Source: Marinobacter sp. ELB17 (GTDB lineage Bacteria; Pseudomonadota; Gammaproteobacteria; Pseudomonadales; Oleiphilaceae). From it: a stretch of DNA of 64,000 nucleotides. The notes beneath the pieces were generated by a model. The model was given only the letters and a program-made list of their open reading frames with translations, was not told where the DNA came from and did not search any database. The stretch spans positions 26,438-90,437 of the forward strand of contig NZ_AAXY01000015.1 in assembly GCF_000169375.1 (NCBI RefSeq), read 5' to 3'. A program made the position numbers and the translations under genes. Below, piece by piece: positions 20,141-30,831 of this stretch; position 1 is the stretch's first letter; the number at the start of each line of letters is the position of its first letter.

Positions 20141-22180
20141 ATGACGCAAGCGAGTGCGAAGCAAAAACGGGACATTCTGGTCACCAGCGCCCTGCCCTAT
20201 GCCAACGGCCCCATCCACCTGGGCCATTTGCTGGAATACATCCAGACCGATATATGGGCGCGCTACCAGAAACTGCGCGGCCATACTTGTTATTACGTTT
20301 GCGCCGACGATGCTCACGGCACCGCCATTATGCTCCGCGCCGAGCGGGAAGGTATTACCCCCGAGCAGTTGATTGACCGCATCCGCCAGGAACATCAGCA
20401 AGACTTTGGCGACTTCCTGATCCGCTTTGACAATTACTACACCACCCATTCTGACGAGAACCGCCAGTTTTCAGAGTTTATCTACCGTCAACTGCAGCAA
20501 AGCGGGCACATTGCGACTCGCACGATTACCCAATCGTTCGACCCTGAAAAAAACATGTTTCTGGCCGACCGGTTTATCAAGGGTACTTGCCCCAAGTGTA
20601 AAACCGACGATCAATACGGCGATAACTGCGAAGTCTGTGGTGCCACCTACTCACCCACCGAACTGATCAACCCTCGTTCGGCGGTGTCCGGAGCCACGCC
20701 TATCGAAAAAGAATCCGAGCACTTTTTCTTCAAACTGCCGGATTTTGCCGACTTCCTGGCCAAATGGACTCGCAGCGGCACCCTGCAGCCGCAGGTAGCC
20801 AACAAGCTGGCTGAATGGCTGGACGCTGGTCTGCACGACTGGGACATCAGCCGTGACGCGCCCTACTTCGGTTTTGAAGTGCCAGACGCGCCGGGCAAAT
20901 ATTTTTATGTGTGGCTGGACGCACCCATCGGCTATCTAGCCAGCTTCAAAAACTTGTGCGTCCGCGAAGGCATCAATTTCGAACACTTCTGGAAAGCCGA
21001 CTCCACCGCCGAGGTGTACCACTTCATCGGCAAGGACATCATCAATTTCCACGCATTGTTCTGGCCGGCTATTCTGCACGACACAGGTTTCCGCACGCCC
21101 ACCGCGGTTTGGGCCCACGGTTTTGTGACCGTTAATGGCAAAAAAATGTCCAAATCCCGCGGCACCTTTATCATGGCCCGCACCTATCTGGACTTCCTGA
21201 ATCCGGAATACCTGCGTTATTACTTTGCGGCCAAACTCACCGGCGGCGTTGATGACATGGATTTGAACCTGGACGATTTTGCCGCCCGGGTAAACTCGGA
21301 TCTGGTGGGCAAGGTGGTTAACATAGCCAGTCGCAGCGCCGGCTTTATCAGCAAGCGCTTTGACGGCAAGCTGGGTCAAGTCACCGAGATCAACAAGCTC
21401 AACGAGTTCATCGACGCCGGCGAAGAGCTAGCCGGTTACTACGAAAACCGCGAGTTCGGCCGCGCCATGCGCCGAATCATGGAGTTGGCGGATATTGCCA
21501 ATCAGTACGTCAACGACGAACAACCCTGGGTAGTGGCCAAGCAGAAAGGCGAAGACGAGAAGCTTCAAGCCATCTGCACCAACGCGCTGAACATGTTCCG
21601 CCTGTTGATGACCTACCTTGCGCCGGTACTGCCAAAAACCGCTGACGCCTCGGAAGCTTTCCTGAACGCGAAGCTGGATTGGAACAACCGCGCCGAGCTG
21701 CTGCAAGATCACGGCATCAACAAGTTTCAGCCGCTGATGAGCCGGGTGGACATGGCGCAGATCGAAAAAATGCTCGATGCCTCGAAAGAACAGCTGCCGG
21801 CGGCTGAAGCGCCGGCAGAAGCCGCGCCGGAAACACCACTGGAGCCCATTAGCCCGGAAATCGAGTTTGACGACTTCGCCAAGGTGGACCTGCGGGTGGT
21901 TAAAATCATCAAAGCCGAGCACGTACAGGGCGCCGACAAGCTGTTGCGCCTGACACTTGACGTGGGACATGGCGAACGCAACGTGTTTGCTGGTATTAAG
22001 TCAGCCTACGCGCCCGAAGACCTGGAAGGCCGTTTAACCGTAATGGTCGCCAACCTGAAAGCCCGCAAAATGAAATTCGGCCTGTCCGAAGGCATGGTGC
22101 TGGCAGCCGGCCCGGGCGGAAAAGACATCTTTATTCTGTCGCCAGACTCCGGCGCTACACCCGGCATGCGGATAATGTGA
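20141..22180 (+). CDS. metG: Methionyl-tRNA synthetase
   Basis: The 679-aa class I synthetase has the HIGH-type motif ([10 protein letters not shown]), a zinc knuckle ([18 protein letters not shown]), the KKMSKSRG signature and a C-terminal EMAP-II-like tRNA-binding/dimerisation domain from about residue 575 ([20 protein letters not shown]). An Ala/Pro/Glu-rich linker precedes that domain. The ATG at 20141 matches the family start. The gene lies upstream of rnfABCDGE with only 39 bp between. Confidence 0.97.
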   Translation: MTQASAKQKRDILVTSALPYANGPIHLGHLLEYIQTDIWARYQKLRGHTCYYVCADDAHGTAIMLRAEREGITPEQLIDRIRQEHQQDFGDFLIRFDNYYTTHSDENRQFSEFIYRQLQQSGHIATRTITQSFDPEKNMFLADRFIKGTCPKCKTDDQYGDNCEVCGATYSPTELINPRSAVSGATPIEKESEHFFFKLPDFADFLAKWTRSGTLQPQVANKLAEWLDAGLHDWDISRDAPYFGFEVPDAPGKYFYVWLDAPIGYLASFKNLCVREGINFEHFWKADSTAEVYHFIGKDIINFHALFWPAILHDTGFRTPTAVWAHGFVTVNGKKMSKSRGTFIMARTYLDFLNPEYLRYYFAAKLTGGVDDMDLNLDDFAARVNSDLVGKVVNIASRSAGFISKRFDGKLGQVTEINKLNEFIDAGEELAGYYENREFGRAMRRIMELADIANQYVNDEQPWVVAKQKGEDEKLQAICTNALNMFRLLMTYLAPVLPKTADASEAFLNAKLDWNNRAELLQDHGINKFQPLMSRVDMAQIEKMLDASKEQLPAAEAPAEAAPETPLEPISPEIEFDDFAKVDLRVVKIIKAEHVQGADKLLRLTLDVGHGERNVFAGIKSAYAPEDLEGRLTVMVANLKARKMKFGLSEGMVLAAGPGGKDIFILSPDSGATPGMRIM

Positions 22181-22219
22181 GTCGTCAATAGAAAGTAGCC
22201 AGCGAGGCCCGAAGCAAAC

Positions 22220-22801
22220 ATGTCCGAGTACCTGCTCATACTGGTCAGTACCATACTGGTCAACAATTTCGTGCTGGTTCAATTTTTGGGCCTGTGCCCG
22301 TTTATGGGGGTGTCCAGCAAACTGGAAACCGCCATGGGCATGTCGCTGGCGACCACCTTTGTGCTGACATTGTCGTCGGTGTGCAGCTATCTGGCGTACA
22401 CCTATTTATTAGAGCCTTTGAATCTGGCGTTTTTGAAAACCATCACCTTCATTTTGGTGATAGCGGTGGTGGTGCAGTTCACCGAAATGGTGGTACGCAA
22501 AACCAGCCCCTTGCTGTACCGGGTGCTGGGCATTTTTCTGCCGCTGATTACCACTAACTGTGCGGTGTTGGGTGTGGCCCTGCTAAACCTGAACCGCAAC
22601 AACAATTTCGTCGAATCGTTGCTTTATGGGTTTGGTGCCGCACTTGGGTTTTCCCTGGTGCTGATTTTTTTTGCCGCCATGCGCGAGCGTATCGCGGTAT
22701 CCGATGTGCCCGTTGCCTTTCGCGGCGCAGCCATCGGTATGGTGACCGCAGGGCTCATGGCCCTGGCGTTTTTAGGTTTTACCGGCCTGGTCAGCGTGTA
22801 A
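22220..22801 (+). CDS. rnfA: Rnf electron transport complex subunit A
   Basis: The 193-aa inner-membrane protein has about six transmembrane helices and the family motif [11 protein letters not shown]. It is a core subunit of the ion-pumping Rnf (Rsx) ferredoxin:NAD+ oxidoreductase. The cysteines in SVCSYL and ITTNCAVLG are the positions thought to bind an intramembrane Fe-S cluster together with RnfE. It is the first gene of a compact rnfABCDGE set. Confidence 0.96.
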   Translation: MSEYLLILVSTILVNNFVLVQFLGLCPFMGVSSKLETAMGMSLATTFVLTLSSVCSYLAYTYLLEPLNLAFLKTITFILVIAVVVQFTEMVVRKTSPLLYRVLGIFLPLITTNCAVLGVALLNLNRNNNFVESLLYGFGAALGFSLVLIFFAAMRERIAVSDVPVAFRGAAIGMVTAGLMALAFLGFTGLVSV

Positions 22802-22816
22802 CGGAGTCCTTGGCTT

Positions 22817-23452
22817 ATGTGGACAAATATCATCATCGCAATTGCCGTTTTATTAGGCCTGGCCGCCGTGTTTGGAGCCCTGCTGGGCTTTGCCGCCGAG
22901 CGTTTCAAGGTAGAAGGCAACCCGCTGGTCGATCAGATAGATGCGCTTTTGCCGCAAACCCAGTGCGGCCAGTGTGGTTTTCCCGGCTGCCGACCCTATG
23001 CTGAAGCCATCAACAACGGCGAAGCCATCAACAAGTGCCCACCGGGCGGTGAAGCCACCATCAACGCCCTGGCCGACTTGCTGGACGTAGAGCCCCAACC
23101 TCTGGACGCCGAACACGGTGCTGCCCAAGCCAAGCGGGTAGCCGTGATTCGCGAAGACGAATGCATTGGCTGTACCAAGTGCATCCAGGCCTGCCCCGTA
23201 GACGCCATTCTGGGCGCCGCCAAACACATGCACACAGTGATAGAAAGCGAATGCACCGGCTGTGATTTGTGCGTGGAGCCCTGCCCGGTTGACTGTATCG
23301 ACATGATAGTCATCGAACCGGACATCCGCAGCTGGATCTGGGCGCCGCCTGTCGTTCTGGATAAGGCACCAAATGAAGAGCCCAGCGCTACCGATGCCCG
23401 CGTGATTGCCACCGACAGCCAGGCAGAAACCCGCGAAGCGAGCCTGTTATGA
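22817..23452 (+). CDS. rnfB: Rnf electron transport complex subunit B
   Basis: The 211-aa Fe-S protein has an N-terminal membrane anchor, then a 4Fe-4S site of the CxxCxxxxC type ([17 protein letters not shown]). Two ferredoxin motifs follow, [16 protein letters not shown] and [16 protein letters not shown]. It receives electrons for RnfC/RnfD/RnfG. Its stop overlaps the rnfC start (ATGA). Confidence 0.96.
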   Translation: MWTNIIIAIAVLLGLAAVFGALLGFAAERFKVEGNPLVDQIDALLPQTQCGQCGFPGCRPYAEAINNGEAINKCPPGGEATINALADLLDVEPQPLDAEHGAAQAKRVAVIREDECIGCTKCIQACPVDAILGAAKHMHTVIESECTGCDLCVEPCPVDCIDMIVIEPDIRSWIWAPPVVLDKAPNEEPSATDARVIATDSQAETREASLL

Positions 23453-25359
23453 CCCAGCTGTGGAGCTTTGGCGGCGGCGTACACCCGCCAGAAAATAAAA
23501 GCCAATCCAGCAGTCGGCCCATCCGCCCCGCGGGCTTACCCGCGAAATTGATACTGCCGTTGCAACAGCACATTGGCGAGCCTGCGCGCTGTATTGTCGA
23601 GCCTGGGCAAAAGGTGCTGAAAGGTGAAGTCATCGCCCAGGTAGGCAACGGCATGGGCGTACCAGTACACGCGCCCACGTCAGGCATCGTTGAGCGTATT
23701 TCCCTAGAGCCCGTGCCGCACCCGTCGGGTATGAGCGACACCTGCGTGGTGCTGATACCGGATGGCGAGGAGCGCTGGTGCGAGCTGGTGCCGCAGCCAG
23801 AATATCGCAAGCTAGAGCGCGTCCAAGTGCTGGCGCTGATTCGTCAGGCCGGCATTGTGGGCCTGGGCGGCGCCGGTTTTCCAACCAACATCAAACTACG
23901 GCCGTCTGTAGACCGCAAAGTCGACACCTTGATTCTCAACGGCGCCGAGTGCGAGCCCTACATTACCGCCGACGACATGACCATGCGCGAGAAAGCAGAC
24001 CAGATGATGGCCGGTCTGCGCATAATGGCCTGGCTCCTGCGCCCGGCACGGGTGGTGATCGGCATCGAAGAAAACAAACCCGAAGCCATTGCCGCTTTGC
24101 GGCAGGCCGCAGAGGGCAGCAAAACCGAAATTGCGGTGATTCCCACCATCTATCCGTCCGGTGGTGAAAAACAGCTGATCCAGATTCTGACCGGCCAAGA
24201 AGTACCCAGCGGTGGCATACCGGCGGATATTGGCGTGATGTGCCAGAACATTGGTACCGCGGTAGCCGTTGCCGACGCTATCTTGCAAGGCAAACCACTG
24301 ATTTCTCGCGTGATGACGGCCACGGGTGAAGCCTTGGCCGAACCCGGCAACTTTGAAGTCTTGGTTGGCACCCCCGCCCGCCATTTACTGACCTGCGCCG
24401 GTGTTGATAAACAGCGCATGTCGCGCCTGGTGCTCGGCGGCCCGATGATGGGCTATACGCTGCCGAACACGGATATCCCGCTGATAAAAACCAGCAACTG
24501 CGTGATTGCCGCCAGCGCCAGCGAGCTGCCCGCGCCGGCGCCGGAACAGCCGTGCATTCGCTGCGGCCAGTGCGCCGAAGCCTGCCCGATGGAGCTTTTG
24601 CCTCAGCAGTTGTTCTGGCACGCCAAAGCCACAGAGTTTGACAAAGCCGAACATCTGAATCTGTTTGACTGCATCGAATGCGGCGCCTGCTCGTACGTGT
24701 GCCCAAGTTCCATTCCTCTGGTGCAGTATTACCGCTTTGCCAAAGGCGAAATTCGCCTGCAACGCGCCGAACAGCAAAAATCCGACCGTGCCCGCGTACG
24801 CTTTGAAGCCCGCCAGCAGCGCCTTGATCGTGAACAGCAGGAAAAAGATCAGCGCCGCAAAGACCGGGCGTTGGCCGCCGCCAAAGCTCAGGAACAGAAA
24901 ACAGCCGACGCCCAGACGAGGGTTCAAGACGGCACGGTAACCGACGAGCGTGCAGGCAAATCTGCCCTGGTAGAGCAAGCTCTGGCCCGTAAAAGAGCCA
25001 AAGCCGCGGGTGCTAGCGCTGAGCGCACCGAGCCTTCAACACAACTCTCTGAAGAAGCAGCGCCGTCTGAAACATTCACACCCGAACATGCAGACAAAAT
25101 TCCTGCGGCCGAGACGGCTCCAAGCATAGAAGAACTGGAACAGCAGCTGACTCAGGCCCAAACCAAACTGGAAAAAATGCAGAGCATGCTGGAAGACGCT
25201 CACAGCGGCCAAGCGCCCAACGTCGACAAGCTCGAACGCGCCGTTGATAAGAATATCGAGCGGGTCAGGCACGCACAGCGGGCGATTGATGATGCCCAAC
25301 AGCAGGCCGTGCCCGCCAATGGCAACGCCGAACCGGCGCTAAGCCGGACAAACTATTAA
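23449..25359 (+). CDS. rnfC: Rnf electron transport complex subunit C
   Basis: The 636-aa NADH/FMN-binding peripheral subunit starts with [11 protein letters not shown]. It has the flavin site [13 protein letters not shown] and NGAECEPYI, and two 4Fe-4S motifs, [12 protein letters not shown] (from residue 369) and [12 protein letters not shown] (from residue 408). After about residue 440 comes a tail of some 195 residues rich in Ala, Glu, Gln, Lys and Arg and predicted to be coiled, as in other gammaproteobacterial RnfC proteins. The stop codon is part of the first unit of an 8-bp tandem repeat. Confidence 0.95.
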   Translation: MTQLWSFGGGVHPPENKSQSSSRPIRPAGLPAKLILPLQQHIGEPARCIVEPGQKVLKGEVIAQVGNGMGVPVHAPTSGIVERISLEPVPHPSGMSDTCVVLIPDGEERWCELVPQPEYRKLERVQVLALIRQAGIVGLGGAGFPTNIKLRPSVDRKVDTLILNGAECEPYITADDMTMREKADQMMAGLRIMAWLLRPARVVIGIEENKPEAIAALRQAAEGSKTEIAVIPTIYPSGGEKQLIQILTGQEVPSGGIPADIGVMCQNIGTAVAVADAILQGKPLISRVMTATGEALAEPGNFEVLVGTPARHLLTCAGVDKQRMSRLVLGGPMMGYTLPNTDIPLIKTSNCVIAASASELPAPAPEQPCIRCGQCAEACPMELLPQQLFWHAKATEFDKAEHLNLFDCIECGACSYVCPSSIPLVQYYRFAKGEIRLQRAEQQKSDRARVRFEARQQRLDREQQEKDQRRKDRALAAAKAQEQKTADAQTRVQDGTVTDERAGKSALVEQALARKRAKAAGASAERTEPSTQLSEEAAPSETFTPEHADKIPAAETAPSIEELEQQLTQAQTKLEKMQSMLEDAHSGQAPNVDKLERAVDKNIERVRHAQRAIDDAQQQAVPANGNAEPALSRTNY

Positions 25360-25390
25360 ACTATTAAACTATTAAACTATTAAACTATTA
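25351..25390. repeat. 8-bp tandem repeat (AACTATTA) x5 at the rnfC-rnfD junction
   Basis: Five exact copies of AACTATTA lie head to tail. The first copy supplies the last two codons of rnfC (AAC TAT) and the first two bases of its TAA. The rest fills most of the 50-bp gap before the rnfD ATG at 25410. Copy-number change would leave RnfC intact but alter the spacing to rnfD in steps of 8 bp. Confidence 0.95.
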
Positions 25391-25409
25391 AAAAACAGGC
25401 TGTAACGTC

Positions 25410-26462
25410 ATGGCGCTTGTGCAACAGTCTTCCCCCCACGCCCACCGGGCTCGCCCTACTGCGCGGGTAATGCTGTGGGTAATTATCGCCGCGGTACCGG
25501 GGCTGCTGGCGCAAACGGTGTTTTTTGGCTGGGGTAATCTGATCAACGTGGTCTGGTGCATCGCGCTGGCACTGGCTACTGAAGCCGCCATTCTAAAATG
25601 GCGGAGCAAGCCAGTCGGGTTTTTCCTGAAAGACAACACTGCGGCTGTAACCGGCCTGTTGCTGGGCCTATCGCTGCCGCAATTTGCGCCCTGGTGGGTG
25701 TCTGCGGTAGCGGTTTTCAGCGCCATTGTGGTGGCCAAACAGCTATACGGCGGCCTGGGTTCCAATCCGTTCAATCCGGCTATGGTGGGTTACGCCCTGG
25801 TGCTGATTTCATTTCCGCTAGCGATGACCACCAACTGGGCCGCGCCGGTCGGCCTATGGCAGGACGCACCCGGGTTTGGCGAAACCCTCAGCACCATCGC
25901 CTCGGGCCAGCAAACCGCCGTTGACGGCTGGACCATGGCCACCCCGCTGGACGAATACAAACACAAGGTAGGCAGCCACACCGCCGCGGAAATTACGGTT
26001 CACCCCACCTTTGGCAGCTTTGTCGCTCGCGGCTGGGAGTGGGTGAACGCAGCTTTCCTGGCAGGCGGCCTGGTGTTGTTGGCGCTGCGTATTATCAGCT
26101 GGCACATACCCGTCGGTTTTTTAGGTGGGCTGGTAGCCATGAGCCTGCTGTTTGGCACCAACGCCGATCAGTATGCACCGCTTTCGCTGCATCTGCTGGC
26201 CGGTGGCACCATGCTGGGAGCATTCTTCATCGCCACCGATCCGGTGTCGGCAGCCACCAGCCACCAAGGCAAACTGATTTATGCGGTGGGCATTGGCGCA
26301 TTGGTTTACCTGATACGCAGCTGGGGCAACTATCCAGACGCCGTAGCTTTCAGCGTGTTGCTAATGAACTTTGCGGTGCCGTTTATTGACTATTACACGC
26401 CACCACGCACCTACGGTCATCACAAGGCCCGACGCGGTTTACCCACCCGGAAGCAGGGCTGA
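25410..26462 (+). CDS. rnfD: Rnf electron transport complex subunit D
   Basis: The 350-aa polytopic membrane subunit is homologous to NqrB. Motifs include [15 protein letters not shown] and [10 protein letters not shown], in which Thr178 occupies the position of the covalently bound FMN threonine of RnfD. The gene follows the AACTATTA repeat, and I see no strong Shine-Dalgarno in front of its ATG. Confidence 0.95.
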   Translation: MALVQQSSPHAHRARPTARVMLWVIIAAVPGLLAQTVFFGWGNLINVVWCIALALATEAAILKWRSKPVGFFLKDNTAAVTGLLLGLSLPQFAPWWVSAVAVFSAIVVAKQLYGGLGSNPFNPAMVGYALVLISFPLAMTTNWAAPVGLWQDAPGFGETLSTIASGQQTAVDGWTMATPLDEYKHKVGSHTAAEITVHPTFGSFVARGWEWVNAAFLAGGLVLLALRIISWHIPVGFLGGLVAMSLLFGTNADQYAPLSLHLLAGGTMLGAFFIATDPVSAATSHQGKLIYAVGIGALVYLIRSWGNYPDAVAFSVLLMNFAVPFIDYYTPPRTYGHHKARRGLPTRKQG

Positions 26463-26466
26463 CTTT

Positions 26467-27162
26467 ATGGCAACCATGGCTCAATCCATAAGCCGCAGCG
26501 CCATCGGCCTTGGCCTTTTCGCAGTGATAACCGGTGGCACCATCGCCCTGACCCAGGCAGTCACCAAGGAGCGTATTGCCGAGCAGGCGGCACGGGCCGA
26601 AGCCGCTGCGCTGTTCGAAATCATTCCCGAAAGCGCCCATAACAATGACATGCTGAATGACACCATCAGCTTGCCAGACGCTGCTGTTCTTAACAGCGGT
26701 GAGACGCCCAGCGCCTGGGTAGCCCGACAGCAGAGCGACTTGGTGGGCTTTATCATTCCGGTCACGGCCACCGACGGCTATTCCGGCGACATCAACCTGT
26801 TGGTGGGCATTACTCCGTCTGGCGAGTTATTGGGTGTGCGGGTGACCGGCCACCATGAAACACCAGGACTGGGGGATCGCATAGACACCGGAAAATCGGA
26901 TTGGGTTTACCAGTTTAACGGCCACTCACTGGCCAATACGCCGGGCAAACAGTGGAATGTAAAGAAGAACGGCGGCGAATTTGACCAGTTCACCGGCGCC
27001 ACCATTACCCCCCGGGCAGTGGTCAAGGCGGTTCACAAAACCCTGGTGTATGTGCGCGAACACCAAGCCGAAATTCGCCAGAGTCTGGGTTTGCCCCTCG
27101 ATCGTGGCAACCGCAAGCAACGCAGTGCCGTTGCCAGTCATCTTCCCGAGCCGGAGCACTAA
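26467..27162 (+). CDS. rnfG: Rnf electron transport complex subunit G
   Basis: The 231-aa subunit has one N-terminal membrane helix and a periplasmic flavin domain. The covalent FMN site is [14 protein letters not shown], with Thr179 the probable attachment residue, and [11 protein letters not shown] lies earlier. The ATG at 26467, 4 bp after the rnfD stop, gives the expected N terminus; the frame runs further upstream inside rnfD. Confidence 0.95.
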   Translation: MATMAQSISRSAIGLGLFAVITGGTIALTQAVTKERIAEQAARAEAAALFEIIPESAHNNDMLNDTISLPDAAVLNSGETPSAWVARQQSDLVGFIIPVTATDGYSGDINLLVGITPSGELLGVRVTGHHETPGLGDRIDTGKSDWVYQFNGHSLANTPGKQWNVKKNGGEFDQFTGATITPRAVVKAVHKTLVYVREHQAEIRQSLGLPLDRGNRKQRSAVASHLPEPEH

Positions 27163-27167
27163 TTGCC

Positions 27168-27884
27168 ATGGCAACAAAAACATCACGCGAGATTATTCGC
27201 GACGGTCTTTGGAGCAATAACCCTGCGCTAGTGCAGGTGCTGGGGCTGTGCCCTTTGCTGGCCGTAACCAGCACAGTGGTGAACGCACTGGGACTGGGGC
27301 TGGCCACACTGCTGGTATTGATGGGTTCAAATCTGGCGGTATCGCTGATACGGAACTTTGTAAACGAATCTGTTCGCCTGCCGGCCTTTGTGATGATCAT
27401 CGCCTCGTTTGTAACCTGCGCCGAACTGCTGATGCAGGCATACACTTACGAGTTGTATCAGATTCTGGGCATTTTCATCCCGTTGATTGTGACCAACTGC
27501 GCCATTCTGGGCCGCGCCGACGCCTTTGCATCACGCAACCCTCCAGGGCTCGCGCTGCTCGACGGTGCCATGATGGGGCTGGGCTTCTTGGCAGTGCTGG
27601 TGGTGCTGGGCGCCATGCGCGAACTGATCGGCCAAGGCACGCTGTTCGCGGACATGCACCTTCTGCTGGGGCCCGTGGCCGCCGAGTGGACACTGCGCCC
27701 GTTTGCAGATTACCCCAACATGCTGTTTATGATGCTGCCACCCGGAGCGTTTATGGGCCTGGGCCTGCTGATCGCACTGAAAAACGTGATTGACAGTCGC
27801 ATTGAAGAAAAACGCAAAGCTGCGCAAGTTGAAACGGTCAGCGCCGGCAGTAAACGGGTGCGAGTTACTGGCAGCCTTTCCTGA
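27168..27884 (+). CDS. rnfE: Rnf electron transport complex subunit E
   Basis: The 238-aa polytopic membrane protein is paralogous to RnfA, with the motif [11 protein letters not shown] near residue 25, about six helices and ends in a basic tail. The conserved cysteines in VTCAELL and IVTNCAILG match the paired positions in RnfA. It is the last gene of the Rnf set; nth follows after 76 bp, as in E. coli. Confidence 0.96.
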   Translation: MATKTSREIIRDGLWSNNPALVQVLGLCPLLAVTSTVVNALGLGLATLLVLMGSNLAVSLIRNFVNESVRLPAFVMIIASFVTCAELLMQAYTYELYQILGIFIPLIVTNCAILGRADAFASRNPPGLALLDGAMMGLGFLAVLVVLGAMRELIGQGTLFADMHLLLGPVAAEWTLRPFADYPNMLFMMLPPGAFMGLGLLIALKNVIDSRIEEKRKAAQVETVSAGSKRVRVTGSLS

Positions 27885-27960
27885 TAAAAACTGACAAACA
27901 ACGAACGATCGATTGCAGGCGCAATCTTGCCTGGCACACCCTCTTTATTGAATGACGGTT

Positions 27961-28599
27961 ATGAACAAACAGAAACGCACAGAAATTTTCAGCCGTTTAC
28001 GGGAAGAAAATCCCAAGCCGGTTACCGAACTGAACTACAGCTCCAATTTTGAATTGCTGATTGCGGTCATTCTATCGGCGCAGGCCACCGATGTGGGCGT
28101 GAACAAAGCCACCAACAAACTGTATTCGGTGGCGAACACCCCGGAGGCCATTTTTGCCCTGGGCGTAGATGGCCTTAAGGAATACATAAAAACCATTGGC
28201 CTGTTTAACAGCAAAGCCGGAAACGTGATAAAAACCTGTCGCGCGCTGATCGATCGGCACGCAAGCCAGGTACCGCGAACCCGGGAAGAACTGGAAGCAT
28301 TACCCGGTGTTGGCCGCAAAACCGCCAATGTGGTGCTGAACACAGCGTTTGGTCAAATCGCCATGGCCGTAGATACCCACATATTCCGAGTATCTAACCG
28401 TACCGGTATTGCTCCGGGCAAGAACGTGCTGGAAGTGGAAAAACGTCTGATACGCCTGGTACCGCAGGAGTTTTTGCTGGATGCCCATCACTGGCTTATT
28501 CTGCACGGGCGCTATACCTGCATCGCCCGAAAACCTCGGTGCGGTGCCTGTCTTATTGAAGATTTGTGCGAGTTCAAGGATAAACGCGACTATATATGA
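27961..28599 (+). CDS. nth: Endonuclease III
   Basis: The 212-aa DNA glycosylase/AP lyase removes oxidised pyrimidines. The helix-hairpin-helix LPGVGRKTANVVLN contains the catalytic Lys, and VDTHIFRVSNR the catalytic Asp. The C-terminal 4Fe-4S loop CIARKPRCGACLIEDLC has the C-x6-C-x2-C-x5-C spacing. The ATG at 27961 gives the same N terminus as E. coli Nth; another ATG lies three codons upstream. Confidence 0.97.
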   Translation: MNKQKRTEIFSRLREENPKPVTELNYSSNFELLIAVILSAQATDVGVNKATNKLYSVANTPEAIFALGVDGLKEYIKTIGLFNSKAGNVIKTCRALIDRHASQVPRTREELEALPGVGRKTANVVLNTAFGQIAMAVDTHIFRVSNRTGIAPGKNVLEVEKRLIRLVPQEFLLDAHHWLILHGRYTCIARKPRCGACLIEDLCEFKDKRDYI

Positions 28600-28621
28600 T
28601 GCCTGATGCCCGATCAGGCTC

Positions 28622-28652
28622 GGCTGCCAACACGTGAGCGGCGCTGGCAGCC
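28622..28652. terminator. Possible stem-loop between convergent nth and rpoS
   Basis: GGCTGCCA (28622-28629) and TGGCAGCC (28645-28652) form an 8-bp GC-rich stem with a 15-nt loop, in the 60-bp gap between convergent genes. No T-tract follows on either strand, so intrinsic termination is uncertain. Confidence 0.35.
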
Positions 28653-28659
28653 CTGACGG

Positions 28660-29661
28660 CTACTGGAATAAAAGATTTCCAGTAAGCCCTTCTTTTTCCA
28701 ATATCTCGCGCAGCCTACGTAGAGCTTCCACCTGAATCTGGCGCACTCGTTCTCGGGTCAGTCCGATTTCCTGCCCAACTTCTTCCAGCGTACTAACAGG
28801 ATAGCCACGCAAGCCAAAACGGCGAGCCAGCACTTCCTGCTGTTTTTCGCTAAGTTGGTCAATCCACTGTTGCAGGCAAACCGAAATGTTGTTGTCCTGC
28901 AGCACATCGGCGGGGTCTGATGCGCCTTCGTCGGCTACCGTATCCAAAAGGGATTTTTCACCGCCGGCGCCAATGGGCGTGTCCATAGAAGCAACGCGCT
29001 CGTTCAACCCGAGCATACGCTTAACATCTTTGACCGGTTTGTCGACCTTGCGGGCAATTTCTTCGGCTGTGGGTTCGTGGTCTAGTTGCTGGGTCAGCTC
29101 GCGGGCCGCCCGCAGATACAGGTTGAGTTCTTTCACCACGTGAATGGGCAAGCGAATAGTGCGGGTCTGGTTCATGATGCCGCGTTCGATGGTTTGGCGA
29201 ATCCACCAGGTGGCATAAGTAGAGAAGCGAAACCCGCGCTCTGGGTCAAACTTTTCAACCGCGCGAATCAAACCAAGGTTACCTTCTTCAATCAGATCCA
29301 ACAGAGTCAAACCGCGATTCACATAGCGCCGGGCGATTTTTACAACCAGCCGCAAGTTGCTTTCAATCATGCGTTTACGACCTGATTCCTCGCCTTTTCG
29401 GGCCAGGCGTGCAAAGTACACTTCCTCTTCAGGGGTAAGCAGCGGCGAAAAGCCTATTTCGTTGAGGTAAAGCTGTGTTGCATCCAGCTGCTTGCTGCTG
29501 CTGTAATAACGACTGCTCGCCGGACGACTAGCAGGTTTCGCAGATGTTTTGGTGGCAACCTTGCGCGGTGAGGCTGTATCCCCGGATTTTAGTTTCTTCT
29601 TTTCAGCGTCTTCGGACTGCTCGACGCGATCGACAATCAAGTCTTCCTGATATTGTGACAT
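28660..29661 (-). CDS. rpoS: RNA polymerase sigma factor RpoS
   Basis: This 333-aa sigma-70 family protein is the stationary-phase/general stress sigma factor. Region 1.2 begins near [16 protein letters not shown]. Region 2 contains [29 protein letters not shown] and [17 protein letters not shown]. Region 4 ends with the helix-turn-helix [15 protein letters not shown] motif (here [19 protein letters not shown]). Its place downstream of nlpD distinguishes it from RpoD and RpoH and matches the classic rpoS locus. The 175-bp gap before it holds no gene; in relatives the main promoter lies inside nlpD. Confidence 0.96.
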   Translation of the reverse strand: MSQYQEDLIVDRVEQSEDAEKKKLKSGDTASPRKVATKTSAKPASRPASSRYYSSSKQLDATQLYLNEIGFSPLLTPEEEVYFARLARKGEESGRKRMIESNLRLVVKIARRYVNRGLTLLDLIEEGNLGLIRAVEKFDPERGFRFSTYATWWIRQTIERGIMNQTRTIRLPIHVVKELNLYLRAARELTQQLDHEPTAEEIARKVDKPVKDVKRMLGLNERVASMDTPIGAGGEKSLLDTVADEGASDPADVLQDNNISVCLQQWIDQLSEKQQEVLARRFGLRGYPVSTLEEVGQEIGLTRERVRQIQVEALRRLREILEKEGLTGNLLFQ

Positions 29662-29836
29662 TTTGTTTGCCCCGCCTCTAAATGATCCTGGACAGCGCCC
29701 GTGTTTTGTTTGTTAGGTCGGGCGTGCCGTTCTATTCGTGGTCGTATTCAGGACATCTATTCATGGCCACCCTGGCCGCTGTTGTTTCATTATTATTTTA
29801 TGTGTGCGTACGTGCTTTTACGGAGTACTACCTAGT

Positions 29837-30643
29837 CTACCGCGCTGGTAAATAATATGCTGGATTTACTGGGTTGCCATTTTTTCGTATTTCAAAATGC
29901 AACATTGGCCGCTCTGCGCCGCTGCTGCCCAATTCGGCAATTATCTGACCAGCCTGAACATTCTCCCCTTCTTTGACCAGTATTTTACGATTGTGCCCGT
30001 AAGCGCTGAGATACTGCTCGCTGTGATTAACGATTACAAGGTTGCCATAACCCAGCAAGCCGCTGCCTGCGTAGACCACACTTCCGCCAGCCGCAGCCCG
30101 TATAGAGTCGCCGGATTTTCCGGCAATATCAATCCCTTTGTTGACTTTCCCGGATGCTGAAAAGTTAGCAATTACAGTGCCAGAGTGAGGCCACCGCCAT
30201 TTTATATCGGCAACGGTCTGGGTCTGCGACGCCAAAGGTGCGCTTGTGTCAGGCTTTCGGGTAATCACAGGTTGTCTGGTCGGCTTGGGGACTCGGGCGC
30301 TGCTGCTCGTTACTGCCGCTGCGCTGCGCTTGGCCCCAGCCCCTGCAACCGCTGTAGTGGGCGCTCGGCCACGCTTGTCAAGACGCAACACCTGGCCCGG
30401 TAGAATGGTCCAAGGTGCTCGCAAGCCATTGGCGTTGCCCAACTCCCGATAATCGCGACCGTAGCGCCAGGCAATGCCGTACAGCGTTTCACCGGACTTG
30501 ACCATGTGCTGGCCCCAATACACCGGGGGGTTATAAATGTCGTCCTGATACAGCGCCGCCGTATTGCAGCCGCCCAGCATCAACGTCAGCCACAACAGAG
30601 CTGCGACTGGATAGTTGAAAAAAACGCGGGGCTGGGAAATCAC
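29837..30643 (-). CDS. nlpD: LysM/M23 lipoprotein NlpD
   Basis: The 268-aa outer-membrane lipoprotein has a lipobox at LMLGGC (about residues 21-26), an N-terminal LysM domain (VKSGETLYGIAWRYGRDYREL) and a C-terminal LytM/M23 domain. The first zinc histidine is replaced (NKGIDIAG) and the final HxH is HFE, so it is probably catalytically inactive and acts as an amidase activator, as shown for E. coli NlpD with AmiC. Initiation is at GTG. It lies upstream of rpoS. Confidence 0.93.
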   Translation of the reverse strand: MISQPRVFFNYPVAALLWLTLMLGGCNTAALYQDDIYNPPVYWGQHMVKSGETLYGIAWRYGRDYRELGNANGLRAPWTILPGQVLRLDKRGRAPTTAVAGAGAKRSAAAVTSSSARVPKPTRQPVITRKPDTSAPLASQTQTVADIKWRWPHSGTVIANFSASGKVNKGIDIAGKSGDSIRAAAGGSVVYAGSGLLGYGNLVIVNHSEQYLSAYGHNRKILVKEGENVQAGQIIAELGSSGAERPMLHFEIRKNGNPVNPAYYLPAR

Positions 30644-30831
30644 GACATAGGTACCGATGCGGTTATGAAAAATTCAGCTCAACAATAATGCAAGCCCGCG
30701 CCGGTGTCTAAGTAGATTCGGAATATTCGCTGTAAGCCACTATTGTTGCGGTGATTTTTCTAACTGGTACAGCAGGCTTTACGGGCACTCATGTTACTCA
30801 GGGGAACAGTGTCTCTTACATTTCGTAACAT

